DNA from: Candidatus Nitrotoga sp. LAW
GTDB taxonomy: Bacteria > Pseudomonadota > Gammaproteobacteria > Burkholderiales > Gallionellaceae
Reading direction: 5' to 3'
Length of the DNA: 64,000 nucleotides
NCBI GenBank assembly: GCA_003402315.1
Contig: QFXI01000023.1
Span: 62,001 to 126,000 of the forward strand
Of this stretch, positions 16,072 through 25,793 are shown piece after piece. Under the pieces are notes generated by a model that did no database searches, was not told the origin of the DNA, and saw only the letters and a program-made list of their open reading frames with translations. Position 1 is the first letter of the stretch. Each line of letters starts with the position of its first letter. A program made the translations under genes and the position numbers.

Positions 16072-16335
16072 ATGATCTTTTGGATCGCCATGATTGTGCT
16101 CAATGTGATTGCGATAACGGCAATTCTTGTTGCCAACCGAGAATTGGATAAGGCCTTGCGGGAAATGGATAGGCTTTCCTCGGCCCGACTGTCGGAGCGC
16201 ATTTGGCGCTCAGCCTCCTTGGCCGCTAGCCAAGCACGAGCAGGTTCCCACTTCAAGGAGTGCAGCCCTCATTTGGACTCGAGCCTGTGTGTAACTTCGA
16301 CCACCCCAAGCGCCTCGAATTTGGAGTCAAATTGA
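16072..16335 (+). CDS. Cassette-like ORF, single-TM protein
   Basis: The ORF begins 22 nt after the GTTAGGGC box, with GGAG 9 nt before its ATG, the usual layout of an integron cassette gene. The 87-residue product has an N-terminal membrane helix (about 2-24), a helical segment rich in Arg, Glu and Ser, and a low-complexity tail. GCCCTAAC, the mirror of the left box, lies 68 nt after the stop at 16404-16411. A 67-codon antisense ORF (16053-16256, TTG start) competes and also predicts one membrane helix; which strand is coding is unsettled. Confidence 0.4.
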   Translation: MIFWIAMIVLNVIAITAILVANRELDKALREMDRLSSARLSERIWRSASLAASQARAGSHFKECSPHLDSSLCVTSTTPSASNLESN

Positions 16336-16543
16336 TGAGTGGCACGATGAGCAACGCTGTCGTAACCCCTTTAAATATCGTCTTCCGGAGATGACATTGG
16401 TAAGCCCTAACGTAATATAGACACCCTAAAAAATGCCGATAAAGGCACCTGTAAGGTGCATAAACTGGCGCATATTTGATAATTCATTGTTCAAGTAACC
16501 AGGGCTATCAAATACATCACCTGACGCACGACAGAATGAAACA

Positions 16544-17410
16544 TTACTCCAAGTTCTGAATCTGTTCACGCATCTGCTCAATCAATAGCTTCATTTCCAT
16601 GGACGCACGCGACACTTCTGCATCGACGGACTTTGAGCCTAGCGTGTTCGCCTCGCGGTGTAGTTCCTGCATCAGAAAATCCAGCCGTTTGCCTACTGTG
16701 CCGCCTTTGACCAGCACTCGCTTCATTTCGACCAGATGGGTTTGCAGACGCGACAACTCTTCATCCACATCAATCTTGCTGGCGAACAGTGTGATTTCCT
16801 GCCGCAGGCGTTCATCATCACCCGTTTGCAGCGCTATGCGCAAACGCCCGGCCAGTTTTTCTTCATACGCCGCAATGGCCGCCGGGATGCGCGGTGCGAC
16901 CAGGGTACATAAGGTTTCGATTTGCTCTATGCGCTGCAACAGAAATTCCTGTAGCTTTTCGCCTTCGCGGCCACGTGCTGCGGTGAATTCGCTCAGTACT
17001 TGACGTAGCAACTCAGGCACCATGGTTTGCAGCGTGTCGGTCGGTATAGGCGCGCTTTGCAGCACGCCATTCCAGCGCAATACATCGGCGACGCTCAAAC
17101 CATCCGCTTCGGGCAAAATAGTCTTTACCTCGTCGCTCCATTGAGCCAGTTGTCGTACAAGGGGCTGATTGAGCTGCGCCGGATTTTGTACGGAGGGCCG
17201 CGGGACAAAACCGATACGGCATTCCACCTTGCCGCGCGTCAATTGTGCGGCAAGGATCTCGCGCAGCAGGGGTTCCAGCATACGCAGCTCGTCTGGCATA
17301 CGTAATTGGAGGTCGAGGTAACGGTGATTAACCGCACGCAGTTCCACTGCAAGCGATCCGGTATCGAGTTCTGTTGCGGCAGTAGCAAAGCCGGTCATGC
17401 TAAATATCAT
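16544..17410 (-). CDS. yicC: YicC-family endoribonuclease
   Basis: The 288-residue product starts MIFSMTGFA and keeps the family features: an N-terminal YicC domain with ELRAVNHRYLD and a C-terminal DUF1732 domain with DVDEELSRLQTH and LDFLMQELHREANT. YicC is a metal-dependent endoribonuclease implicated in RNA decay. TCTGGAG precedes the ATG. It is divergent from rph, a common gammaproteobacterial and betaproteobacterial pairing. The 3' 500 bp are repeated, broken, at 6370-6880. Confidence 0.9.
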   Translation of the reverse strand: MIFSMTGFATAATELDTGSLAVELRAVNHRYLDLQLRMPDELRMLEPLLREILAAQLTRGKVECRIGFVPRPSVQNPAQLNQPLVRQLAQWSDEVKTILPEADGLSVADVLRWNGVLQSAPIPTDTLQTMVPELLRQVLSEFTAARGREGEKLQEFLLQRIEQIETLCTLVAPRIPAAIAAYEEKLAGRLRIALQTGDDERLRQEITLFASKIDVDEELSRLQTHLVEMKRVLVKGGTVGKRLDFLMQELHREANTLGSKSVDAEVSRASMEMKLLIEQMREQIQNLE

Positions 17411-17538
17411 TGGGACTCCAGATAATATGGTTTGGATGATTACTCACCCCGATTTCAAAGTTTAACAAGGGCCTGATTTATTTATGCCTTGCTAAGTTTT
17501 TCAGGAATTAGACATACAGTATGAACATTATATGACGA

Positions 17539-17632
17539 TTGCATATTGTGAAATTTGTTATATAAAATTCCAACGAGCTTGCAACCGCCGTTTCGGACTA
17601 ATTCTGATTGCCTAAGCGGCGCAAGCTATAAT
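17539..17632 (+). promoter_or_regulatory. Candidate promoters of rph-rdgB-hemW
   Basis: TTGCAT (17539-17544) and TATAAA (17561-17566) are 16 bp apart and would give a leader of about 90 nt. A perfect -10, TATAAT, lies nearer at 17627-17632, without a clear -35, giving a leader of about 23 nt. Confidence 0.4.
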
Positions 17633-17661
17633 GCGTGCCATTTCATTTTTGGATTATTTTT

Positions 17662-18378
17662 ATGCGTCCCAGTCAGCGGCAAACCGATCAGCTTCGTTCC
17701 ATTCTTATCACGCGTCATTACACCAAGCATGCCGAAGGTTCGGTGCTGATCGAATGTGGCGACACGAAAGTGATTTGCACCGCCAGCGTGGAGGAACGTG
17801 TGCCGCCTCATAAAAAGGGCTCCGGTGAGGGGTGGGTTACAGCGGAATACGGCATGTTGCCGCGTTCTACCGGCAGCCGCATGGGGCGCGAAGCAGCCAA
17901 GGGCAAACAGTCTGGACGCACGCAGGAAATTCAACGCCTGATCGGACGCAGTTTGCGCTCTGTGGTGGATTTGAAACAATTGGGCGAGCGCACCATCCAA
18001 GTGGATTGCGATGTGATTCAGGCCGATGGCGGTACGCGCACCGCCAGTATTACCGGCGCATTTGTCGCTTTGCACGATGCCGTTAGTGGATTGATCAAGC
18101 AAGGGTTGATCAAGGAAAACGCATTGCGTGATTTCGTCGCTGCGATTTCGGTGGGTATTTATCAGGGTATGCCGGTGCTTGATCTTGACTACGCCGAAGA
18201 CTCTTTATGCGATACCGATATGAATGTGGTGATGACCAGTGCGGGGCATTTCATAGAGGTGCAGGGTACGGCAGAAGGTCATGCTTTTAACCGCACCGAG
18301 ATGGATGCCATGCTCAATTTGGCGCAATCCGGCATCGCGCAATTAATTGAGATGCAGCGCGCGGCGCTGGCGAAATAA
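17662..18378 (+). CDS. rph: Ribonuclease PH
   Basis: The 238-residue product has the standard RNase PH length and start ([12 protein letters not shown]). [18 protein letters not shown] and [15 protein letters not shown] are the conserved phosphate- and RNA-binding regions. It trims tRNA 3' ends by phosphorolysis and works as a hexamer. The first ATG of the longer frame (17635) lacks support. rdgB starts 6 nt after the stop, then hemW, so the three are an operon. Confidence 0.95.
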   Translation: MRPSQRQTDQLRSILITRHYTKHAEGSVLIECGDTKVICTASVEERVPPHKKGSGEGWVTAEYGMLPRSTGSRMGREAAKGKQSGRTQEIQRLIGRSLRSVVDLKQLGERTIQVDCDVIQADGGTRTASITGAFVALHDAVSGLIKQGLIKENALRDFVAAISVGIYQGMPVLDLDYAEDSLCDTDMNVVMTSAGHFIEVQGTAEGHAFNRTEMDAMLNLAQSGIAQLIEMQRAALAK

Positions 18379-18384
18379 CTCACC

Positions 18385-18978
18385 ATGCACAAGCTGGTTA
18401 TTGCCTCCAACAATCCGGGTAAGTTGCGCGAGTTGCAGTTAACGCTTGCGTCACTGCCCATTGAGATACTGACGCAGGCGCAACTTGGCATTGACGAGGC
18501 TGAAGAACCCCACTGCACTTTCATTGAAAATGCACTGGCCAAGGCGCGTCATGTCAGCCGTATTAGTGGCCTGCCTGCTCTGGCGGATGATTCTGGACTA
18601 TGCGTAGCAGCTTTAGGCGGCGCACCGGGTGTGCAGTCCGCGCGTTATGCGGGCGAACCGAAATCAGATTCGCGCAACAATGAAAAATTGCTGCAAGCAA
18701 TGGAAGGAGTGGCTGACCGGCGTGCGCATTATTATTGCGTGCTAGTGCTGGTGCGCCATGCTGACGATCCGCAGCCGCTAGTTGCGGAAGGCGAATGGCA
18801 TGGCGAAATTGCGCAGCAGATGCGCGGAGAAGGAGGATTCGGTTACGATCCGCTGTTCTGGCTGCCGCAGCTTAACAAGATGAGTGCGGAATTAAGCCGC
18901 GACGAGAAGGCGCAGATCAGCCACCGTGCACAAGCACTGCATATTCTGCTACAAAGGTTGCAAATAGCGGCGTATTGA
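18385..18978 (+). CDS. rdgB: dITP/XTP pyrophosphatase
   Basis: The 197-residue protein begins HKLVIASNNPGKLREL, the nucleotide-binding signature of the HAM1/RdgB family, and has ALADDSGLCV with the catalytic acids and GGFGYDPLFWLP near the end. It hydrolyses non-canonical purine triphosphates to monophosphates and so keeps them out of DNA. It lies directly after rph. Confidence 0.95.
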   Translation: MHKLVIASNNPGKLRELQLTLASLPIEILTQAQLGIDEAEEPHCTFIENALAKARHVSRISGLPALADDSGLCVAALGGAPGVQSARYAGEPKSDSRNNEKLLQAMEGVADRRAHYYCVLVLVRHADDPQPLVAEGEWHGEIAQQMRGEGGFGYDPLFWLPQLNKMSAELSRDEKAQISHRAQALHILLQRLQIAAY

Positions 18979-19116
18979 GAACAACGGAATTACAAACAAC
19001 GCTTGGTATTCCGGCCGTGCGCAACAGCAGGCAAAGTCGCCCGCCCGTCATTTCAAATGGCAGCCTGCTTATCCGCATTTTTCCAAATATTGTTGATGGT
19101 ATTCCTCGACGTACCC

Positions 19117-20310
19117 ATGAATATTCACCTGTTACACCCACTTGACTCCACGACGCAAGAGGTCAGTTTTAAGGCTTTACCGCCGTTGTCTTTGTACATC
19201 CATATTCCGTGGTGTGTGCGCAAATGCCCTTATTGCGATTTTAATTCGCATGAGGCGCGCGGGGCTCTGCCAGAGCAGGAATACGTGGCTGCGTTAGTGC
19301 GCGATATGGAGCTGGCACTGCCGCAAATTTGGGGACGCAAGGTGTACACCGTGTTCATCGGTGGGGGCACGCCTAGCCTGTTTTCTGCGCAGGCTATGGA
19401 GCAAATCCTCGCTTCAGTACGCATGTTGTTACCGCTGGATCATGGCGCGGAAATTACGCTGGAAGCCAATCCAGGCACAGTGGAGGCAAACAAGTTTGCA
19501 GGCTTCCGTGATGCCGGTATCAATCGGCTATCGCTCGGCATTCAGAGTTTCAACGATACTCACCTCAAGGCGCTGGGACGTATCCACGATGCGTCCCAGG
19601 CGCGGCGGGCGGTAGAAATCGCGCAGCAGCATTTTGACAACATTAATCTGGATTTAATGTACGGCTTGCCGCAGCAAACGCAGGCGGAAGCGGCACAGGA
19701 TGTGCATGCCGCACTGGAATTTGCACCGCAACATTTGTCCTGCTACAACCTCACTCTGGAACCGAATACATTTTTTCACCGTTATCCGCCAGCCCTGCCG
19801 GACGATGATCTATGCAGCGTCATGCAGCAAGATATTGAACAAATACTAAGCATGCACGGCTATCAACATTATGAAACCTCGGCTTTTGCACAGCAAAAAA
19901 AACAGGCGCGCCATAACTTGAATTACTGGCAATTTGGTGATTATCTCGGCATCGGCGCCGGCGCGCACAGCAAGCTGAGTTTCCCGGACAGGGTGCTTCG
20001 ACAGGTGCGTTATAAACAGCCGCAGGCCTATCTGCAACAAGTAGCGCAGGGTTTGCCGGTGCAGACCGAACATGCAGTGAAGCGCGAGGATTTGCCGTTT
20101 GAATTCATGATGAATGCGTTGCGTTTGAATCAAGGCTTTGCTGACGCGCTATTTGCCGAGCGCACCAGCTTGTCTTTGCTGCTGATCCGCCGTGAACTGG
20201 AGCAGGCCGAGCAGCGCGGCCTGCTTGAACGTAATTTGCAGCGCATCGCACCGACCGAGTTAGGGCGGCGCTTTTTGAATGACTTGCTGCAGATTTTTTT
20301 GCGCAAGTAA
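19117..20310 (+). CDS. hemW: Radical SAM protein HemW (heme chaperone)
   Basis: I start at the ATG giving MNIHLLHPLD, which leaves a 397-residue protein of family length; a longer frame to 19003 is non-conserved. Cys33, Cys37 and Cys40 in PWCVRKCPYC form the radical SAM cluster site, followed by FIGGGTPSLF. HemW was long annotated as coproporphyrinogen oxidase, but proteins of this type lacking the extra N-terminal features of HemN act in heme delivery to respiratory enzymes, which fits the cytochrome-rich neighbourhood. Confidence 0.9.
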   Translation: MNIHLLHPLDSTTQEVSFKALPPLSLYIHIPWCVRKCPYCDFNSHEARGALPEQEYVAALVRDMELALPQIWGRKVYTVFIGGGTPSLFSAQAMEQILASVRMLLPLDHGAEITLEANPGTVEANKFAGFRDAGINRLSLGIQSFNDTHLKALGRIHDASQARRAVEIAQQHFDNINLDLMYGLPQQTQAEAAQDVHAALEFAPQHLSCYNLTLEPNTFFHRYPPALPDDDLCSVMQQDIEQILSMHGYQHYETSAFAQQKKQARHNLNYWQFGDYLGIGAGAHSKLSFPDRVLRQVRYKQPQAYLQQVAQGLPVQTEHAVKREDLPFEFMMNALRLNQGFADALFAERTSLSLLLIRRELEQAEQRGLLERNLQRIAPTELGRRFLNDLLQIFLRK

Positions 20311-20353
20311 GGTTGTGTGGAATTGCCAACCCGCGATGATTTGCGGATTTTGA

Positions 20354-21031
20354 TTAAAGTTTCTTGAACACCAAGTCCCAAACGCCATGCCCCAGACGCA
20401 GCCCACGTTGTTCAAATTTAGTAAGCGGGCGATAAGCCGGGCGCGGAGCATAATCCGCCGCAGTATTTTCCAGTGATTTTTCGCCGCTCAACACGGCGAG
20501 CACCTGTTCAGCGTAATCCTGCCAATCGGTAGCGACATGAATATATCCACCCGGTTTTATTTTCTTTACCAGTTGCGCCACAAACGGAGGCTGAATGAGG
20601 CGACGCTTATTGTGGCGTGTCTTGTGCCAAGGATCGGGGAAAAAAATATGGACGCCGCCCAGCGCGTCATCGGCCAGCATGTCGCGCAGCACTTCAACTA
20701 CATCATGCTGGATGATACGGATATTTTTCAAGCCCGATTCTTCAATCTGTTTGAGCAAACTGCCCACACCCGGGGTGTGCACCTCAAGGGCAAGATAATC
20801 ATTTTGCGGATGCGACTGGGCGATGGCGGCAGTGGTTTCGCCCATGCCGAAGCCGATCTCAAGGATTTTTGGCGCATTTCTACCGAAGACATTTTCCAAG
20901 TCCAGCGGTTGAGGGAGGTAGGGAATGCCATAAATCGGCAGGAGCGCATCAAGGCAGCGCTGTTGCGCATTGGAGATGCGCCCTTGCCGCAGCACATAGC
21001 TGCGAATGTGTGAGGAGCGCTGAGGAATCAA
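20354..21031 (-). CDS. trmB: tRNA (guanine-N7)-methyltransferase
   Basis: The 225-residue enzyme makes m7G46 in tRNA from SAM. Visible motifs are [10 protein letters not shown] for SAM binding, [15 protein letters not shown], the family signature, and TKFEQRG near the C terminus. It begins with TTG, overlapping the thiG stop as TTGA, so translation is coupled to the thiamine genes. It converges with hemW. Confidence 0.95.
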   Translation of the reverse strand: MIPQRSSHIRSYVLRQGRISNAQQRCLDALLPIYGIPYLPQPLDLENVFGRNAPKILEIGFGMGETTAAIAQSHPQNDYLALEVHTPGVGSLLKQIEESGLKNIRIIQHDVVEVLRDMLADDALGGVHIFFPDPWHKTRHNKRRLIQPPFVAQLVKKIKPGGYIHVATDWQDYAEQVLAVLSGEKSLENTAADYAPRPAYRPLTKFEQRGLRLGHGVWDLVFKKL

Positions 21032-21813
21032 TTTATTAATCCACTGGTAGGTGAGCTGGGCGAAGCGCTATACAATTTTTTTGGCATGCGCCCGGCCAGG
21101 AATGCCATGCGGCCAGCCTCCACGGCCAACTTCATGGCAGAGGCCATCAATACCGGCTGTTGTGCGGCGGCAATGGCGGTATTCATCAGCACCCCATGGC
21201 AACCGAGCTCCATTGCGATGGCCGCGTCTGAGGCGGTGCCCACTCCCGCATCCACAATAACGGGCACCTGCACGCGATCCATGATGAGCTGCAAATTCCA
21301 CGGATTGAGGATGCCCATGCCGGAGCCGATCAGCGAAGCCAGCGGCATGATGGCGACACAGCCAATGTCTTCCAGTTGTTTTGCGATGATGGGGTCATCC
21401 GAGGTATACACCATCACCTGAAAGCCATCCGCCACCAGCGTTTTTGCGGCGGCGAGGGTCTCCACCACATTCGGATAAAGCGATTGCGGATCACCCAGCA
21501 CCTCCAGTTTGACCAGACTGTGCCCGTCCAGCAGTTCGCGTGCGAGTCGCAGCGTGCGCACGGCGTCGTCCGCGCTGTAGCACCCCGCCGTGTTGGGCAG
21601 CAGGGTATATTTCGATGGCGGAAGAATGTCCAGCAGATTTGGCTCATTCGGATTTTGCCCGATGTTACTGCGACGGATGGCGATAGTGATGATCTCGGCG
21701 CCACTGGCCTCCACCGCCGCCTGCGTCTCGGTAAAGTCCTTGTATTTGCCGGTGCCGATTAACAGGCGCGAGTTATAGCTTTTGCCCGCGATGAGCAATG
21801 TGTCTTTGTTCAT
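21028..21813 (-). CDS. thiG: Thiazole synthase
   Basis: The 261-residue TIM barrel condenses deoxyxylulose phosphate, dehydroglycine and ThiS thiocarboxylate into the thiazole part of thiamine. [11 protein letters not shown] at the N terminus, [10 protein letters not shown] with the Schiff-base lysine, and [20 protein letters not shown] are the family landmarks. thiS lies just upstream and trmB overlaps downstream. No thiamine riboswitch was recognised before thiS. Confidence 0.95.
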   Translation of the reverse strand: MNKDTLLIAGKSYNSRLLIGTGKYKDFTETQAAVEASGAEIITIAIRRSNIGQNPNEPNLLDILPPSKYTLLPNTAGCYSADDAVRTLRLARELLDGHSLVKLEVLGDPQSLYPNVVETLAAAKTLVADGFQVMVYTSDDPIIAKQLEDIGCVAIMPLASLIGSGMGILNPWNLQLIMDRVQVPVIVDAGVGTASDAAIAMELGCHGVLMNTAIAAAQQPVLMASAMKLAVEAGRMAFLAGRMPKKLYSASPSSPTSGLIN

Positions 21814-21828
21814 TAATGTATTCCGTGA

Positions 21829-22038
21829 TTAACCGCCACCGACTGCGACAACGATTTCAAGTCGGTCGCCATCTGCCAGCAGTTGTTGGTTGAATTGTCC
21901 GCGCGGCAAAATTTCACCGTTGCGTTCCAGCGCGATACGCTTGCCAGTCAGTTGCATCTGTTCGAGGAGCGTAGCGACGGAAATAGGATTGTCGAATTGG
22001 CGAACTTCGCCGTTAATTGAGACTGAAATCACTTTCAA
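21829..22038 (-). CDS. thiS: Sulfur carrier protein ThiS
   Basis: The 69-residue ubiquitin-fold protein ends in GGG, of which the terminal glycine is adenylated and turned into the thiocarboxylate that feeds ThiG. IALERNGEILPRGQF and DGDRLEIVVAVGGG are typical. It is the first gene of thiS-thiG-trmB, 15 nt from thiG. Confidence 0.93.
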   Translation of the reverse strand: MKVISVSINGEVRQFDNPISVATLLEQMQLTGKRIALERNGEILPRGQFNQQLLADGDRLEIVVAVGGG

Positions 22039-22073
22039 ATTCTGGCCGTGTTAAGGTAACATCCATTCTACAT

Positions 22074-22147
22074 GCGGGCGTCGTATAATGGTAATACCCT
22101 AGCTTCCCAAGCTAGAGCCGTGGGTTCGATTCCCATCGCCCGCTCCA
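22074..22147 (+). tRNA. tRNA-Gly(CCC)
   Basis: The acceptor GCGGGCG pairs with CGCCCGC; the anticodon stem CTAGC/GCTAG holds TTCCCAA, so the anticodon is CCC (codon GGG). The T loop GGTTCGATTCC is standard, and CCA is encoded. It is divergent from thiS. Confidence 0.95.
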
Positions 22148-22258
22148 CCTGTTTTTCACCATCTATTTCCATTAACATAATCAGCTACAACTCAAGGCTT
22201 CATTCAACAAGGTTCAATTGACCGCATTACGTCAAACTGGTCTCCGTGCAGGGCGCAG

Positions 22259-22990
22259 CTACTTTACCCGCAGTCGCGCGAATACTTCCTCTGCTGAGGG
22301 GCTAACTATGTTTCTAACCGTGCCATCATGCAAACCATGAGTAGGAATCGGCAACCCGGCTTGCACGTAGTGGGCACGCCAGTTGGATTCGTACAAAACC
22401 GTATGCAGTCCAGTCCATGCACTTTTGAGTTGATTGAGCTTGAACATATCAAATATCACACGGTCACATATGGACATCCAAGCATTTGGAATCAGACCCC
22501 ACATGGGCCACATAAAAGCTGCAGACCGGGCAAACGACAGACAGCTTGTGTCTACATGGGTATGCTGCAAATCCTCCCTATCCTCAAGGCGCAGGTGCTC
22601 ATGGCCAGGCACAAAAATGTACCGGTAAGAAAATACGGCATCCAGCACCTCCCCCTTCGCCCGCGCTTGTTCATAAACATTCACCAAGCTCGTTACATGA
22701 TTGGGTTCGTACAAGTTATCCGCATCCAGGAAACAAATGACATCTGCGCCTTCGTTCAAGGCGCAGATGGCACCCACACTTCTGGGCGTACATCCATAGT
22801 CGCCATGAGCGACTGGCAGATTGATAGCAGACAGATTCTTAACGCCTGAAGTGACATCTGGCTTGGGATGTCCGTCAGAAATGAGGTAATGCTTTGTATC
22901 TTGATGTGTCTGCGCCAAAACGCTTTGGATGCATCGCCGCAGGATTGCGTCCGGCTCTTTGTAGTACGGCGTAATAATCGCAACCTTCAT
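22259..22990 (-). CDS. Family 2 glycosyltransferase
   Basis: The 243-residue protein has the GT-A fold start MKVAIITPYYKEPDAI and a DxD-type motif in VICFLDADN that binds the nucleotide-sugar metal. It transfers a sugar to an unknown acceptor, probably in a surface polysaccharide or protein glycan. It follows the UDP-sugar decarboxylase-like gene by 25 nt on the same strand; that gene might supply its donor. Confidence 0.8.
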   Translation of the reverse strand: MKVAIITPYYKEPDAILRRCIQSVLAQTHQDTKHYLISDGHPKPDVTSGVKNLSAINLPVAHGDYGCTPRSVGAICALNEGADVICFLDADNLYEPNHVTSLVNVYEQARAKGEVLDAVFSYRYIFVPGHEHLRLEDREDLQHTHVDTSCLSFARSAAFMWPMWGLIPNAWMSICDRVIFDMFKLNQLKSAWTGLHTVLYESNWRAHYVQAGLPIPTHGLHDGTVRNIVSPSAEEVFARLRVK

Positions 22991-23015
22991 TTGGTGGCCA
23001 CCTTTGAATGGGTAT

Positions 23016-23942
23016 TTAGATTTTGAAATATGCGATTGTTTTTTTCAAGCCATTGATCAGGTCAACCCTTGGGTACCAATCCAACTGGCTTTTTGCCAGG
23101 CCGATGTCGGGTTGCCTTTGTTTCGGATCGTCCTGGGGCAGAGGTTTCAAAACCAATTTGCTCTTTGAGCCTGTCAGCTCAATCACTATTTTGGCAAGCG
23201 CCAGAATCGAAATTTCCGAAGGGTTTCCAATATTGACAGGCCCGGTAAATTCATCGCCGGTACCCATGGTTAGGATCAACGCATCTATCAAATCGTCAAC
23301 GTAGCAAAAACTTCTGGTCTGGCTTCCATCACCATAAATGGTGATGTCATCCCCGTTGAGGGCCTGAACGATGAAATTGCTGACCACACGGCCATCACCG
23401 GGCTGCATCCTCGGCCCATAAGTGTTGAAAATTCGTGCCACTTTGATCCGCAAATGGTGCTGTCGCCAGTAGTCAAAGAAAAGCGTTTCGGCGCAGCGCT
23501 TGCCTTCATCGTAACAACTGCGAATACCAATCGGATTGACCCTGCCCCAATACGCCTCCGACTGGGGTTGAACTTCCGGGTCGCCATACACCTCGCTCGT
23601 GCTTGCCTGAAGGATTTTTGCCTTTACCCGTTTGGCCAGGCCCAACATGTTGATAGCGCCATGCACACTAGTCTTGGTGGTTTGTACCGGATCAAATTGG
23701 TAATGCACCGGTGATGCCGGGCAGGCCAGATTGTAAATTTCGTCGACCTCCACATACAGCGGGAATGTGACATCGTGCCGCATCAATTCAAAATGGGGAT
23801 GTCCCAGCAAATGTTTGATATTTTCCTTGTTACCCGTGAAAAAATTGTCAACACACAATACATCTGAACCGCTGGCCACCAGCCGTTCACATAGGTGCGA
23901 CCCTAAAAATCCAGCCCCACCGGTTACGAGTATTCTTTTCAT
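23016..23942 (-). CDS. UDP-glucuronate decarboxylase-like SDR
   Basis: The 308-residue extended short-chain dehydrogenase starts with the NAD motif [14 protein letters not shown]. The catalytic Tyr and Lys lie in [12 protein letters not shown], and [10 protein letters not shown] and [15 protein letters not shown] match UXS enzymes, which convert UDP-glucuronate to UDP-xylose. dTDP-glucose dehydratase or an epimerase is less likely given the short, bacterial UXS-type sequence. It is paired with the glycosyltransferase. Confidence 0.82.
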   Translation of the reverse strand: MKRILVTGGAGFLGSHLCERLVASGSDVLCVDNFFTGNKENIKHLLGHPHFELMRHDVTFPLYVEVDEIYNLACPASPVHYQFDPVQTTKTSVHGAINMLGLAKRVKAKILQASTSEVYGDPEVQPQSEAYWGRVNPIGIRSCYDEGKRCAETLFFDYWRQHHLRIKVARIFNTYGPRMQPGDGRVVSNFIVQALNGDDITIYGDGSQTRSFCYVDDLIDALILTMGTGDEFTGPVNIGNPSEISILALAKIVIELTGSKSKLVLKPLPQDDPKQRQPDIGLAKSQLDWYPRVDLINGLKKTIAYFKI

Positions 23943-24332
23943 TATTTACCTGCTGGAATTGGATGATAAGGGTAGGAAATTCAAGTGCGACACGAGGTCT
24001 CTCGTGCAAGTTGTTCTCACTTTACAGGAGGGCACCACCTGTGTCACCGGGTGAATCCAAGGGTTTGAATAAAGAGTGGCTTTATTTGCCCACACCAACG
24101 GCGGCAAATATTGGCGATTCGATTATTGCTTCGGAGGCAAACGGAAGATGCTGGCACGTGGCCTATATCTGGACGTATCCCTAGCCGATGCCAAGCAGCG
24201 ACGAGATATGCGCACAAGGCAACCGGAAAAAACGCAATCTTGATATTCGTAAGATAGCTCGGTCTGGCTGTTTACCGGAGGAATAACTCAAGGGACAATA
24301 AGAGCCTTGCCGCATATAAGCGTTATTTTATT
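23943..24332. other. Spacer in the sugar cluster
   Basis: No supported gene. Short open frames here have no ribosome site or family motif; some may be decayed remnants of a sugar gene. The stretch must hold the divergent promoters of the UXS-like and methyltransferase genes. Confidence 0.4.
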
Positions 24333-25079
24333 ATGAACAAGAAACCCAGTCCCTACGAGATGCTCCGAGTCCATAAGTCTGGCGATGCGCCCTATCAGGC
24401 ACATTTCGTTCCTGAAGATGTCAGAAAAATATGTGTCGAGTTGGCGCCATCGACCTATCTGGATGTGGGGTGCAATCGCGGCCAATTGATTGCTGCGGTC
24501 AAGAAAGGGCTTAACAACCGTGCCGTTTGTGTTGGTGTTGAAATGAACGCGGTTGCCGCAAAGGCCGCAGAGCAGGTTTGTGACCGCGTCTATCCCAGCA
24601 CTTTTGATGCGGCAATCAGCGGAATCAAGGCAGACTACCCGGGCGGTTTCGATGTTATTTCATTTGCGGATGTACTTGAACACATGTATGACCCGTGGGA
24701 AGCCATGGTTTTGGCGAAGAAATTGTTATCCGGGCGTGGAAAGTGTGTATTTCAAATTCCGAATATGGGACATCGTTCCATTATTGGCGGGCTACTTTCA
24801 AATCGATTTGACTATGAGTTGATGGGTTTGCTGGATGTAACGCATATCCGCTTTTTTACGCCGGGATCATTTGAAGACGCCTGCAAGCAGGCTGGGTACA
24901 AGATCATGCGTAAGGTGCCCATCATGGAGGAAAATCCACAACCTGTACTGTCTGCCTTCAGCACGCTGATTGCAGGATCAGAGGATGTCAAAAATTTCTT
25001 GCGAATATTGGGCGTGACACAGATTAATCTTCCACTACTGGCAATGTGGCAAATTTGTTATGTGTGTGAGCCTCTATAA
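24333..25079 (+). CDS. Class I SAM-dependent methyltransferase
   Basis: The 248-residue product has the Rossmann motif LDVGCNRGQL, then VGVEMNAVAAKAA, and FADVLEHMYDPWEAM, which place it in the Methyltransf_11/23 type. Enzymes like this often sit in polysaccharide clusters and methylate sugars or lipid carriers, and this one neighbours a glycosyltransferase and a UDP-sugar enzyme. The real substrate is unknown. Confidence 0.8.
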   Translation: MNKKPSPYEMLRVHKSGDAPYQAHFVPEDVRKICVELAPSTYLDVGCNRGQLIAAVKKGLNNRAVCVGVEMNAVAAKAAEQVCDRVYPSTFDAAISGIKADYPGGFDVISFADVLEHMYDPWEAMVLAKKLLSGRGKCVFQIPNMGHRSIIGGLLSNRFDYELMGLLDVTHIRFFTPGSFEDACKQAGYKIMRKVPIMEENPQPVLSAFSTLIAGSEDVKNFLRILGVTQINLPLLAMWQICYVCEPL

Positions 25080-25171
25080 ACTGGATCGGCACAGGATTCC
25101 AGTACGCACGAACCGTTGGAAAAAATTACTGAAAGTTCGAATGCCACACCTCAGTACCCATGCTGTGATCC

Positions 25172-25786
25172 TCAGCACGACCTGTTATCTTCTCCCCAGC
25201 GCTTCACTAACACATGCTCCACGCGCAGGTGGTCCAGTATTTTTGCCACCACAAAATCTACCAAATCTTGCACACTTTGCGGGTGATAATAAAAACCCGG
25301 ATTAGGCGGCAGGATAACCGCACCGGCATGGCTCAGCTTGAGCATATTTTCCAAATGGATGGCGGAAAACGGTGTTTCGCGTGGCACTAAAATCAGCGGG
25401 CGCTTCTCCTTGAGCATGACATCGGCTGCGCGGGTAATGAGGTCGTCGCTTAACCCCGACGCCACCGCCGCCAGTGTACCCATAGTGCAGGGGCAAATTA
25501 CCATCGCATCGCCGGGATTAGAGCCTGAGGCCATGGGTGCGAACCAATCATCACGCCCAAATACGCGTAATTCACCGCTAACTTTGCCGAGCCGTTCCGC
25601 CAAGATTTTTTCCGCATCTTGCGGACGGTTGGGTAACACGAAATCCAGCTCTTGTTTGGCGACTATTTGTGCCGCTTGTGAATAGACCAGGTGGACGCGC
25701 TGGCCGCCTTGGAGCAGGCACTCAAGCAGCCGCATGGCGTAAGGTAAACCGGATGCGCCGGTTAGAGCGAGTACGATAGTTTTCAT
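25172..25786 (-). CDS. ubiX: Flavin prenyltransferase UbiX
   Basis: The 204-residue protein begins IVLALTGASGLPYAMRLLECL and has APMASGSNPGDAMVICPCTMGT and NRPLILVPRETPFS-type residues of the flavin and prenyl phosphate sites. It prenylates FMN to make the cofactor of UbiD, whose gene is also in this window (48609-50072). It lies just after the Gx-transporter-like gene. Confidence 0.93.
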   Translation of the reverse strand: MKTIVLALTGASGLPYAMRLLECLLQGGQRVHLVYSQAAQIVAKQELDFVLPNRPQDAEKILAERLGKVSGELRVFGRDDWFAPMASGSNPGDAMVICPCTMGTLAAVASGLSDDLITRAADVMLKEKRPLILVPRETPFSAIHLENMLKLSHAGAVILPPNPGFYYHPQSVQDLVDFVVAKILDHLRVEHVLVKRWGEDNRSC

Positions 25787-25793
25787 GTGCTTT

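Noticed and set aside
16053-16256. 67-codon minus-strand ORF antisense to the cassette-like ORF
   Set aside because: It needs a TTG start with no ribosome site, while the plus frame has ATG with GGAG. It does show a plausible helix, so I note it in the plus-strand entry and do not annotate it.
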